35,295 bases of DNA from Chromobacterium aquaticum (GCF_021129195.1 NZ_JAJOHW010000058.1:1-35295), one strand, 5' to 3'. Positions 22,598 to 29,297 are shown, numbered from the stretch's first letter. Program-made: numbers and translations. Notes: generated by a model from the sequence alone, not told the origin.

Positions 22598-23170
22598 ATG
22601 CATATCGTTTACCTGCACGGCTTCAACTCCGGTCCGCAATCGCTGAAGGCGAATGAAACCGCCGCCTACCTGCAACAACACGCGCCCGATGTGACGCTGC
22701 ATTGCCCACAGCTGTCGCCGCATCCGGCCGAAGCGATCCAGCAGACGTCCGCGCTGGTGGCGTCCCTGCCCGCCGACACCTTGCTGATCGGCAGCTCGCT
22801 GGGCGGCTATTACGCCACCTTCCTGGCCGAGCGCCATCAACGCCCGGCGGCGCTGATCAATCCGGCGGTGCGGCCTTACGACGACCTGGCGCGCTTCATC
22901 GGCGAACAAACCAATCCCTACACCGGCGTGGTCTACACCCTGAGCGACGCCGACATGCAGGCCTTGCTGGCGCAGCGCGTGGCGCGGCCGTCGCCGCGCC
23001 GCTACTGGCTGCTGCTGGGCAGCCGCGACGAAGTGCTGGACTGGCGCGAGGCCGCCGCCCGCTATCTGGATTGCCGCCAGACCGTGTTCAACGGCGACGA
23101 CCACCGGCTGCAGGCCTGGCCGCGCATGCTGCCGGGCGTGGTGGCCTGGGGACGCCAGCAATTGGTCTGA
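22598..23170 (+). CDS. yqiA: YqiA-like esterase (UPF0227)
   Basis: This 190-residue small alpha/beta hydrolase begins MHIVYLHGFNSGPQSLKA, which with the nucleophile elbow GSSLGGYYA, the segment NPAVRPYDD and the terminal histidine in NGDDHRLQ is characteristic of YqiA. YqiA hydrolyses short-chain acyl-CoA and esters and in many proteobacteria sits near parE/cpdA, which is not seen here. It is a cytosolic single-domain protein of normal length. The gene is monocistronic here, followed about 120 nt later by the oxidoreductase gene. Confidence 0.9.
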   Translation: MHIVYLHGFNSGPQSLKANETAAYLQQHAPDVTLHCPQLSPHPAEAIQQTSALVASLPADTLLIGSSLGGYYATFLAERHQRPAALINPAVRPYDDLARFIGEQTNPYTGVVYTLSDADMQALLAQRVARPSPRRYWLLLGSRDEVLDWREAAARYLDCRQTVFNGDDHRLQAWPRMLPGVVAWGRQQLV

Positions 23171-23290
23171 CCGCCGGCGCGGCGGGCGTGGAACAGGTTC
23201 TGATATCCGGAACAGTCTTTTCAGCGAAGCGGCTTGTTGCGCGCGGGGCGCTTGCCGCACACTGCTCATTTCTCCCGCGAGGACGCAGTC

Positions 23291-24265
23291 ATGACTCAAG
23301 CCATCGTTTTCTCCCAGACCGGCGGCCCGGAAGTGCTGGGCCTGCAAAGCCAGACCCTGGGCGCGCCGGGGCCTGGCCAGGTGCGAGTGCGCCACACCGC
23401 CATCGGCATCAACTTCATCGATACCTACCAGCGCAGCGGCCTGTACTCGCTGCCCTTGCCGTCCGGCCTGGGCCAGGAAGCGGCCGGGGTGGTGGAAGCG
23501 CTGGGGCCTGAGGTGAGCGGCCTCGCGGTCGGCGACCGCGTCGCTTACGCCGGCGGCCCGCTGGGCGCATACAGCACCGAGCGGCTGCTGCCGGCGGCGG
23601 TGCTGGTGAAGATTCCGGACGGCATCAGCGACGAATCCGCCGCCTGCATGATGTTGCAGGGCATGACCGTGGAGTACCTGGTACAGCGCACTTATCCGGT
23701 GCGGCCGGGCCAGACCGTGCTGTGGCACGCCGCCGCCGGCGGCGTCGGCCAGATCGCGGTGCAGTGGCTGACCGCGCTGGGCGCGACGGTGATCGGCACC
23801 GTGGGTTCCGACGCCAAGGCCGACATCGTGCGCGGCCTGGGCTGCCAGCATGTGATCAATTACGGCAGCGAGGACGTGGTGGCGCGGGTGCGCGAGATCA
23901 CCGGCGGCCAGGGCGTGCCGGTGGTGTACGACTCGGTGGGCAAGGACACCTTCCAGATCTCGCTGGCCTGCCTGAGCCCGCGCGGCATGCTGGTCAGCTT
24001 CGGCAACGCCTCCGGCGCGGTGCCGCCGTTCGCGCCCTTGGAACTGACCAGCCGCGGCTCGCTGTTCTTCACCCGGCCCAAGCTGGCCGATTACGTGGCG
24101 ACGCGGGCGGAGCTGGAAGCCTCGGCCCAGGCCTTGTTCGAACGCGTGGCGGACGGCCGGGTCAAGGTGGCGCCGTCGCACCGCTACCCCTTGGCCGAGG
24201 CGGCGCAGGCGCACCGCGATCTGGAAGGACGCAAGACCAGCGGCTCCATCATCCTGCTGCCTTGA
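23291..24265 (+). CDS. Zinc-independent quinone oxidoreductase
   Basis: The ATG at 23291 gives 324 residues typical of NADPH:quinone oxidoreductase (QOR/zeta-crystallin type MDR). Signature pieces are GINFIDTYQRSGLY, GLGQEAAGVVEALG, the GroES-like fold, then the Rossmann motif HAAAGGVGQIAVQWL and VYDSVGKDTF. There are no catalytic zinc cysteines, as expected for this branch. It reduces quinones by one electron with NADPH, or reduces activated alkenes. GAGGA precedes the start. No operon partner is obvious. Confidence 0.92.
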   Translation: MTQAIVFSQTGGPEVLGLQSQTLGAPGPGQVRVRHTAIGINFIDTYQRSGLYSLPLPSGLGQEAAGVVEALGPEVSGLAVGDRVAYAGGPLGAYSTERLLPAAVLVKIPDGISDESAACMMLQGMTVEYLVQRTYPVRPGQTVLWHAAAGGVGQIAVQWLTALGATVIGTVGSDAKADIVRGLGCQHVINYGSEDVVARVREITGGQGVPVVYDSVGKDTFQISLACLSPRGMLVSFGNASGAVPPFAPLELTSRGSLFFTRPKLADYVATRAELEASAQALFERVADGRVKVAPSHRYPLAEAAQAHRDLEGRKTSGSIILLP

Positions 24266-24281
24266 GCCGGCGGCGCGGGTC

Positions 24282-24995
24282 TTATTCCTGGTGCCAGGGC
24301 TGGCGCTGGTGTCGTTCCAGCCAGGCCAGCGCCTGGCCGTCGCTATCGACATGGCCCAGATAGCCGGCCAGGCTGATGCCGGGCGGGCAGCTCAAATCCG
24401 TGTCGCGCCAGCCTTGCAGCCGGTCTACGCGGAAACTGCGGTAGTCCTGGCGCAGCCCGCACCAGGCGGCCAGCAGCCAGCGGTCGCCCCAGAAAAACAG
24501 CGCCAGCGGCAGCAAGGCGCGCTGGCTGTCGCGGCCGCTTTCATCGCGGTAATCCACCCATAGCGGCTGGCGGGAGACAATGGCGTCGCGCAGCGGCGCC
24601 AGCCGCTCGCGCGGATAATTGCCGGCCGCCGGCGCGTACAGCGGCTCCGGCGGCAGGCTGGAGGAACCCAGCACCGCGTGGATGCGGCCCAGCGCCGATT
24701 GCGCCGCCGCCGCGGTGTCGCGGTCGGCCCAGGCCGCCAGCATGCGCGCGCCCACCTCCAGCGCCGCCAGCTCGCGCGCGGAAAATGCCACCGCCGGCGG
24801 CGTGAAGCCGGCTTCCAGCCAATAGCCCTCGCCGGCCTCGCCGTTGACCGGCGCGCCGCTGGCCATCAGGTCGGCCATGTCGCGATAGACCGTGCGCGGC
24901 GTCACCTCCAGCCAGTCGGCCAACTGCCGGGCGGTGGTGCGGCGACGGCCGCGCAACAGCAAGAGGATTTGAACCAGTCGGTCGGCTCGGCGCAT
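24282..24995 (-). CDS. WYL-domain transcriptional regulator
   Basis: The protein (237 residues) has an N-terminal DeoR/HTH-11 type helix-turn-helix (RRTTARQLADWLEVTPRTVYRDMADL), then a WYL domain (LWVDYRDESGR, FFWGDRWLLAAWC, YRSFRVDRLQG). These YafY/PafC-like regulators sense ligands, perhaps nucleic acid or cyclic nucleotides, through the WYL pocket. It is the last gene of a compact minus-strand operon: its ATG follows directly after the EVE gene stop. It probably regulates that operon. Confidence 0.9.
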   Translation of the reverse strand: MRRADRLVQILLLLRGRRRTTARQLADWLEVTPRTVYRDMADLMASGAPVNGEAGEGYWLEAGFTPPAVAFSARELAALEVGARMLAAWADRDTAAAAQSALGRIHAVLGSSSLPPEPLYAPAAGNYPRERLAPLRDAIVSRQPLWVDYRDESGRDSQRALLPLALFFWGDRWLLAAWCGLRQDYRSFRVDRLQGWRDTDLSCPPGISLAGYLGHVDSDGQALAWLERHQRQPWHQE

Positions 24996-25448
24996 TCAAT
25001 CGGGTTCCCGCAGCAAGGATGGCGGCAGTGTCGCCTGCATTGCGCGCGCGATCAACAGGAAATCGGCGCGGCCGATTTCCAGGTGGCCGAAGCGGAAGGC
25101 GTAGCCCCAGCGCGCCGGGTCGGCGATGAAGGACAACTGGCCGAGCAGCGGCCGGATCGCGGCGTCCTCGGCCGGCCAGAACGCGATATCGCGGCGGTAG
25201 GGCTCGAAATCGGCGCTGACCCGGAACGGATAGACCCGCGCGTCCGCCACCAGGCCGACGGCGGTGAAGCGCTGGCAGGGCTCGCGCCCCTCCAGGCTCA
25301 GCACCGGCGAGTAATAAATCAGCCCATCGCCGGCCGCCATCCGCCGGAGCGGCGCCGCCTTGCCGTGGCAGAGCTGGGCGAAGCCGCCGGCCAGGCCGCG
25401 CCGCACATGGTCGCGGCTGGCCACGCCTATCCAGTAGCGTCGGCTCAT
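24996..25448 (-). CDS. EVE-domain protein
   Basis: A 150-residue protein made of a single EVE domain (PUA-like fold, UPF0310): it opens MSRRYWIGVASRDHVRRGL, with GDGLIYYSP and FGHLEIGRADFLLI further on. EVE domains read modified bases in DNA or RNA and are common in defence-linked neighbourhoods, but stand-alone housekeeping copies are frequent. Its ATG overlaps the stop of the VOC gene (ATGA) and its stop abuts the WYL regulator start, so the three are co-transcribed. Confidence 0.88.
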   Translation of the reverse strand: MSRRYWIGVASRDHVRRGLAGGFAQLCHGKAAPLRRMAAGDGLIYYSPVLSLEGREPCQRFTAVGLVADARVYPFRVSADFEPYRRDIAFWPAEDAAIRPLLGQLSFIADPARWGYAFRFGHLEIGRADFLLIARAMQATLPPSLLREPD

Positions 25449-25813
25449 GCCGCGCTGTGCAGGCCGATCAGATTGCCGTCCAGGTCGGAAAACAGCGCGA
25501 TCTGGCCCCAGGTCTCCGGCAGCGCGGTCTTGGGCTGCACCACGATGCCGCCGGCGGTCTTGACCCGCTCCAGCGTGGCGTCGAGATCGGCGCCGCCATC
25601 CAGGTAGATGCGCACGCCGTCGACATGGGGGCGGGCTTGCGGACTATGCAGCAGCGCGCCGCCGCAACTGCCGTCGGCTTGGGGAAACAGCGCCATGCGA
25701 TGATTGTCGAAGCTCTCCTCGTGCAACTCCAGCTGCAAGACTTGCTGATAGAAGGCGACGGCGCGCTCGAACTGGAGCACCGGAATTTCAAACCAGTGTA
25801 GGACGGGGGACAT
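25445..25813 (-). CDS. VOC/glyoxalase-fold protein
   Basis: This 122-residue protein has the vicinal-oxygen-chelate pattern: opening WFEIPVLQFERAVAFYQQVL and closing GQIALFSDLDGNLIGLHSAA. Position-equivalent metal ligands (an E in the first repeat and an H near the C-terminus) are at least partly present. Members include glyoxalase-like enzymes and bleomycin-resistance-type binding proteins; no specific function can be assigned. The ATG at 25813 has AAGGAG 7 nt upstream. It leads the VOC-EVE-WYL operon, with another small gene before it. Confidence 0.88.
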   Translation of the reverse strand: MSPVLHWFEIPVLQFERAVAFYQQVLQLELHEESFDNHRMALFPQADGSCGGALLHSPQARPHVDGVRIYLDGGADLDATLERVKTAGGIVVQPKTALPETWGQIALFSDLDGNLIGLHSAA

Positions 25814-25834
25814 GCTTAACTCCTTGTGGGGGGG

Positions 25835-26083
25835 TTATAGGCAGCGGTAAAAATCCATGCGCCCGGTATCGGCGGCGATGGCGGCGAGAAAATCGCGGCA
25901 GGCGGGCGCGCTGGGCCACTGCGCGCACAACTGGCGCGCGCGCTCCGGGCTGTCCGCCAGCGTGAGATGGGCGAAGCGGCGGCCATCGCCGCGCAGTAGC
26001 GCATAGCCCAGATAGCCGGCTTCATGGCGCAGCCAGTCGGCGTCGATCTGTTGAGCGGCTTGTTGCAGTTCGGCTTCGGACAC
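25835..26083 (-). CDS. Small unknown protein, start codon unclear
   Basis: The frame from the GTG at 26083 encodes 82 residues, but the reading frame stays open upstream. It encodes a sensible-looking N-terminus (LEIATFELREE just before the GTG-encoded residue) that looks like the first beta-strand of a small ferredoxin-like alpha/beta fold. No ATG, GTG or TTG exists in that extension for at least 40 codons; a CTG at 26116 is the only near-cognate codon in a good place. The real protein may start there, be read from a non-standard codon, or be 5'-truncated. The sequence ends GRMDFYRCL. Function unknown. Confidence 0.5.
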   Translation of the reverse strand: MSEAELQQAAQQIDADWLRHEAGYLGYALLRGDGRRFAHLTLADSPERARQLCAQWPSAPACRDFLAAIAADTGRMDFYRCL

Positions 26084-26222
26084 CTCTTCCCGCAGCTCGA
26101 AGGTGGCGATTTCCAGGCCGTGCCCGGCGGGAAGCTGAAATAGAGGCGTATGTATTTGGCGGCTTTCTGTGGTGATTGAGCTGTTTGGTTTAGGGCTGTG
26201 TCCACAGTGTGCGGCCCCCCTA

Positions 26223-26240
26223 CTGACAGCGTGCTGTCAG
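26223..26240. promoter_or_regulatory. Perfect 18-bp palindrome upstream of mgtC-like gene
   Basis: CTGACAGC-GT-GCTGTCAG is an 8+8 inverted repeat with a 2-nt centre. It lies in the gap between the small unknown gene and the MgtC-type gene, where both promoters must sit. It could be an operator for a dimeric repressor or an RNA hairpin of the leader. The rest of 26084-26413 holds no supported gene. Confidence 0.4.
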
Positions 26241-26360
26241 CAGGAATCCGCCGCCGCCAATTTTTGTTGTCTGGGTGTGGGGCGCGTGTATTCCCACGCG
26301 TAAAAATCACCGGTCCGAACACGACCCGGCCACGCGGATGTGGCAAACTGCCTGACTGTT

Positions 26361-26389
26361 TCCCGGCGCGCCGGGAGCGCTGTTTTTTC
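26361..26389 (+). terminator. Terminator-like leader hairpin before mgtC-like gene
   Basis: A self-complementary GC stem (TCCCGGCG/CGCCGGGA, 26361-26376) is followed by GCGCTG and TTTTTT (26383-26388). It ends only 25 nt before the MgtC-family start codon and after any plausible promoter, so it would act as an attenuator in the leader. Seen in sequence; regulation is inferred. Confidence 0.5.
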
Positions 26390-26413
26390 AATCGACCGCA
26401 GGAGGAATAACAA

Positions 26414-27139
26414 GTGGAAACCTTACTGCAGTTTCTGGGCTTCAACGGGTCTGGTCTGCTGCAAACCTTGCTCAGCCTGTTGACGGCTTTCATCCTGGGC
26501 TCGGCCATCGGCTATGAGCGCCAGTTCCGTCAGCGCACCGCCGGCTTGCGCACCAATACCCTGGTGGCGGTGGGCGCGGCGGCCTTCGTCGACATGGCCT
26601 TGCAGCTGGACGGCACCGGCGGCGCGGCGCGGGTGGCGTCCTATGTGGTGTCCGGCGTCGGCTTTCTCGGCGCCGGCACCATCATGAAGGAAGGCTTGAA
26701 CGTGCGCGGGCTGAACACCGCCGCCACCTTGTGGGGCTCGGCCGCGGTGGGCGCCAGCGCCGGCGCCGGCCAGATTCCGCAAGCCTTCTTGATCACCTTG
26801 TTCGTCTTGGCCAGCAATACCTTGCTGCGGCCGGTGGTGAACTCGATCAACCGCAAACCCATCGACGACGAAACCAGCGAAGTCACTTACCAGCTGTGCG
26901 TGATTTCCAGCCGCGCCGGCCAGAAGCATGCAATGGCCTTGCTCAGCGATCTGCTGGAAGAGTCGAAATACCCGGTGGGGGATTTGGACGTGGAGCCGTT
27001 CGGCGACGACGAGGTGGAAATGACCGCCACCCTGCTGTCCACCTCGGTGGAGTGGGAGGAGTTGGAGGAGATCGCCGCCAAACTGGTGGCCCAGCCTTTC
27101 ATCAGCCAGGCTTACTGGAACCCCAGCACCTCGGAGTGA
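26414..27139 (+). CDS. MgtC/SapB-family membrane protein
   Basis: This 241-residue protein has an N-terminal MgtC domain: about four to five membrane helices with the signature stretches LGSAIGYERQFRQRTAGLRTN, VSGVGFLGAGTIMKEG and VRGLNTAATLWGSAAVG. A C-terminal cytoplasmic ACT-like domain of about 90 residues follows. MgtC proteins modulate the F1Fo ATPase and help survival at low magnesium. The GTG at 26414 is preceded by AGGAGGA. A hairpin with a T-run sits in the leader, reminiscent of magnesium-dependent attenuation of mgtA/mgtCBR leaders, although the sequence is not that of the Salmonella leader. Confidence 0.92.
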   Translation: METLLQFLGFNGSGLLQTLLSLLTAFILGSAIGYERQFRQRTAGLRTNTLVAVGAAAFVDMALQLDGTGGAARVASYVVSGVGFLGAGTIMKEGLNVRGLNTAATLWGSAAVGASAGAGQIPQAFLITLFVLASNTLLRPVVNSINRKPIDDETSEVTYQLCVISSRAGQKHAMALLSDLLEESKYPVGDLDVEPFGDDEVEMTATLLSTSVEWEELEEIAAKLVAQPFISQAYWNPSTSE

Positions 27140-27158
27140 GCCGGTTGGGAGATGGGAC

Positions 27159-27197
27159 CACGCCCTGGGCCGCTTGCCGGTCCGGGGCGTTTTTGAT
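27159..27197 (+). terminator. Terminator after mgtC-like gene
   Basis: Stem ACGCCCTGG / CCGGGGCGT with a GC-rich loop, followed by TTTTTG. It lies about 20 nt after the MgtC-family stop codon. Confidence 0.75.
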
Positions 27198-27273
27198 GGT
27201 GGCAGTTTTTTAAGGTTGGCTCGCTCGCGACCTGTTCAAGCGGGTGCATGGTTCAATGCGCGGCCAAATTCCC

Positions 27274-27310
27274 CCATCACTGAGCGAATCTTTGATTCGC
27301 TCAGTGATGG
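27274..27310. repeat. Perfect 17-bp inverted repeat
   Basis: CCATCACTGAGCGAATC, loop TTT, then its exact complement. It is not followed by a T-run. It lies between the mgtC terminator and the terminator of the opposite-strand small gene, so it is not needed to end either transcript. It could be a protein-binding site, a small mobile remnant or a site-specific recombination end. Confidence 0.7.
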
Positions 27311-27351
27311 CGCGCTAACGTCCCTCCTTAGGTTTGTTTAGACAAAAGAAA

Positions 27352-27378
27352 AGCGCCCCAAGAAATCTTGGAGCGCTC
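27352..27378 (-). terminator. Terminator of the small secreted-protein gene
   Basis: On the minus strand AGCGCTCCAAG, loop ATTT, CTTGGGGCGCT is followed by TTTCTTTTG. It lies about 20 nt after the stop of the gene at 27400-27708. Confidence 0.75.
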
Positions 27379-27399
27379 TAAATACTGTTACAGGCCGAT

Positions 27400-27708
27400 T
27401 TAATCTGATAAATCGTCTCTATATTGGCTAAGCACTTCTTGTACTTGCGCATTTATTTTATACTTCTTATCTAACTTTTTAAATTTCCGCTTTGCCGTGC
27501 CGCACGTCTTATTGGCCTGCTTAACAAGCCTCATTTGCTCGGGTGTTTTCTCCCCGCTCAGCTCGCCTGATAGATGAATACAAGTATCTGCGCTATCTAC
27601 AAAGCTCTTCACATCAGGCTGCTGCGGATCGGCCTCTGATGCCGTCGCTGTTCCTGCAATCAAGAATACAGCCAGAGACACCCCTGCCAGCAATCTCAGT
27701 GTTTTCAT
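27400..27708 (-). CDS. Small secreted protein of unknown function
   Basis: From the ATG at 27708 (GGAAGG 5 nt upstream) the protein has 102 residues: a signal peptide (MKTLRLLAGVSLAVFLIAGT, cleavage after ATA or TAS), then a Lys/Gln-rich mature part of about 80 residues. Two cysteines (DTCIHLSGE and NKTCGTAKR) could form one disulfide. The pattern FVDSADTCIHLSGE ... QMRLVKQANKTCG is seen, to my memory, in small uncharacterised periplasmic proteins, but I assign no function. A GTG two codons upstream is an alternative start. The gene is noticeably more AT-rich than its neighbours, consistent with acquired DNA, and has its own terminator. Confidence 0.75.
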   Translation of the reverse strand: MKTLRLLAGVSLAVFLIAGTATASEADPQQPDVKSFVDSADTCIHLSGELSGEKTPEQMRLVKQANKTCGTAKRKFKKLDKKYKINAQVQEVLSQYRDDLSD

Positions 27709-27798
27709 GTTCACCTTCCGTCAGTGGACCAGTGCGGCTTATCCGCCGCGCCTTTCCAAAACTTAATAATGTTATATGACGCCCCTACCTCATGCAGC

Positions 27799-27917
27799 TT
27801 AGAGCGGCTAACAAAACCCCTGATGCTGCGTTGCGCCGACTTGCCGTACTCAATGTACTGTCTGCGTCGGCGCGCCTTGCCTCAGCCGTAAAACTGAGTT
27901 TTGTTAGCCACTCTTAG
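27799..27917. repeat. Palindromic intergenic repeat element (~119 bp)
   Basis: The ends TTAGAGCGGCTAACAAAAC and GTTTTGTTAGCCACTCTTA are inverted repeats matching at most positions. Inside, GCGCCGAC and GTCGGCGCG are a second inverted pair around GTACTCAATGTAC. The whole element can fold into one long hairpin. It has no coding capacity and resembles a dispersed palindromic element or MITE-like sequence. Confidence 0.7.
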
Positions 27918-28071
27918 TGTTCATTCCCGTTTTAGGAGATGTGTCAATCTTCACATCTACACCGCTAGCGCCCTTGACCGTCAGCACCCTTGCGGACCAT
28001 GTTATGGTCATGTTCACATTCTCCCCTGAACCCCACTCCTTCGCTAATGAACTCAATGTTGTGCTCACTCG

Positions 28072-28155
28072 GAGCGGGCCGTGGCAGGGAGTCCGAAAGG
28101 ATTGCCGGCTTTTGGTCGAGTGAGCCGGTCTTGCCACCTTGCCATGTGCCTGCTC
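28072..28155 (+). ncRNA. Predicted branched RNA domain, unit 1
   Basis: Basal helix P1 pairs 28072-28089 with 28137-28155 (18 pairs, one bulged U). It encloses hairpin P2 (AGTCC-GAAA-GGATT, 28090-28103) and hairpin P3 (GCCGGC 28104-28109 with GCCGGT 28124-28129). P3's loop contains TTTGGT. The same fold with compensatory changes recurs in units 2 and 3, which is strong evidence for RNA structure. Strand is inferred from the G-U pairs and from the downstream gene. Confidence 0.7.
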
Positions 28156-28371
28156 TATCCCCTCCTCAGAGGGGGTCCAAGCGGATAGGGCGACCGTGCC
28201 GCCCCCTTTGGCCTTTCCTCCTGCTATTCCCTCTTACGTTGGCTCTCTGTGCGCGGGAGAACAGAATGAGTCCGCGCTGTCCTTGACGCTCCCTTCCAGC
28301 CTGTTTAGGCTTGGTTCCGCGCCGTGCCCAATCATGCGGCGCAGGGAGTAGAAGCCCAGAACCGTTTAACC

Positions 28372-28515
28372 GCAGACGCGGCCATGCCAAATTTGGCATG
28401 GCTGCGCCTGCTGCCACGCTATGCCCATTCGGAGCAGGCCGTGGCAGGGAGTCCTAACGGACTGCCGGTATTTGGTTAAGCGGACCGGTCTTCTACCCTT
28501 GCCACGTGCCTGCTC
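28372..28515 (+). ncRNA. Predicted branched RNA domain, unit 2
   Basis: An upstream hairpin P0 (28372-28414) has GCAG/CTGC ends and a long inner stem around GCCATGCCAAATTTGGCATG. It precedes the P1 helix (28432-28449 with 28497-28515), P2 (AGTCC-TAAC-GGACT) and P3 (GCCGGT/ACCGGT; loop with TTTGGTTAA). Relative to unit 1, G-U pairs become A-U or G-C, and one C-G pair in P3 becomes U-A. Confidence 0.7.
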
Positions 28516-28731
28516 TAGCCCCATCTCGGCGGGTTTCCAAGCCGATAGGGCGACCGTGCCGCCCCCTTTGGCCTTTCCTCTCGCGATTCCCTCTTACGTT
28601 GGCCCTCTGTGCGCGGGAGAACAGAATGAGTCCGCGCTGTCCTTGACGCCCCCTTCCAGCCTGTTTAGGCTTGGTTCCGCGCCGTGCCCAATAACGCGGT
28701 GTAGGGCTTGCAAACCCAAAATCGTTTAACC

Positions 28732-28874
28732 GCAGATGAGCCGTGTCCGCTGGGCACTGCTACATCTGCTGCCACGCTGTGCCCATTCGGGGCGGGCCGT
28801 GGCAGGGAACCCGAAAGGGTTGCCGGTCTATTGGTTAAACGAACCGGTTTTGCAACCTTGTCACGTGCCTGTCC
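28732..28874 (+). ncRNA. Predicted branched RNA domain, unit 3 (leader of next gene)
   Basis: P0 (28732-28769; GCAGATG with CATCTGC, inner GTGTCC with GGGCAC) has a different sequence from unit 2 but the same shape. P1 (28790-28807 with 28856-28874), P2 (AACCC-GAAA-GGGTT) and P3 (GCCGGT/ACCGGT; loop with TTGGTTAA) follow. P1 pair 2 changes A-U to G-C and P2 pairs 2 and 3 both covary. It ends about 43 nt before the start codon at 28918, so it may be a cis-acting leader. Confidence 0.7.
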
Positions 28875-28917
28875 TAGCCTCGCCTAGGCAGGTTTCCAAA
28901 CTGACATGGAGACCGTG

Positions 28918-29274
28918 ATGACCTTTCCTACCTTTCCCTCTTGTATTCCTCCGCCTGATCCGGAAGAAACTGCCGCCGCGCCGCTGGAACAACTGCGGCT
29001 ATGCCTGCAAGCGCTGCCGGCCGCTACGGGCAATCTGCTTGAGCTGGGCGCGCTGAGCCGGCAATTGAGCCGCTGCCACGCCGAACTGGACGCCGCGCTG
29101 CTGCGAGGCGCGATCGATCTGCGCGCCGCCCATCTGGGCCTGCAAGCCTTGCTCACCCTGCTGCAACGCCGCGACGAGCCGCTGCTGTTCAGCAGCGAGG
29201 AAGCGCAGGCCTTGCTGGAGCCGGTGCAGCAGCGCTTGAAACAGGGCCTGAGCCAGGTGCATCGATTGTTCTGA
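28918..29274 (+). CDS. Small helical protein of unknown function
   Basis: The ATG at 28918 (GGAG 6 nt upstream) encodes 118 residues: a Pro-rich N-terminus (TFPTFPSCIPPPDPEE) and then a soluble, Leu/Gln/Ala-rich, all-helical body that looks like a two- to three-helix bundle (LRLCLQALPAATGNLLELG, LSRQLSRCHAELDAALLRG, LQALLTLLQRRD). I recall that Pfam has a family of ~110-residue proteins described as restricted to Chromobacterium (DUF1484); size and composition would fit, but I cannot verify membership. It sits directly after the third structured repeat, which may regulate it, and 23 nt before the next small gene. Confidence 0.75.
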   Translation: MTFPTFPSCIPPPDPEETAAAPLEQLRLCLQALPAATGNLLELGALSRQLSRCHAELDAALLRGAIDLRAAHLGLQALLTLLQRRDEPLLFSSEEAQALLEPVQQRLKQGLSQVHRLF

Positions 29275-29297
29275 CGGTTTGGATGGAGGGCACTGCC

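Larger units (their letters stand above)
28060..28917 (+). repeat. Tandem array of three ~360-nt structured repeats
   Basis: Three copies of the same unit lie head to tail; the anchor GTGGCAGGGA occurs at 28081, 28441 and 28799, so the periods are 360 and 358. Units 1 and 2 match closely over their whole length, including the ~145-nt linker (28196-28340 against 28556-28700). Unit 3 keeps the structured part, but its linker is replaced by the start of the gene at 28918. The 27918-28059 stretch before unit 1 holds no supported gene, only a short hairpin (GACCAT-GTT-ATGGTC, about 27995-28009) that may be a degenerate equivalent of the hairpin before units 2 and 3. Confidence 0.85.

Noticed and set aside
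24282-25813. Defence island around the EVE and WYL genes
   Set aside because: EVE and WYL domains occur in defence loci, but no nuclease, methylase, helicase or toxin gene is adjacent. A VOC-EVE-WYL operon on its own is better read as an ordinary small operon.
26198-26410. 70-codon + strand open frame upstream of the MgtC-family gene
   Set aside because: It covers the palindrome and the terminator-like hairpin, has no ribosome binding site, and its composition is not protein-like.
28139-28729. Two + strand open frames (28139-28351 and 28421-28729) with nearly identical C-terminal halves
   Set aside because: Neither has a Shine-Dalgarno site, they run through the predicted RNA helices, and the peptide similarity follows from the 360-nt repeat. 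The linker is described as a finding but I do not call these genes.
28060-28917. CRISPR array or diversity-generating retroelement
   Set aside because: The repeats are about 360 nt with no short repeat-spacer pattern, and no cas gene, reverse transcriptase or variable-repeat protein gene is nearby.
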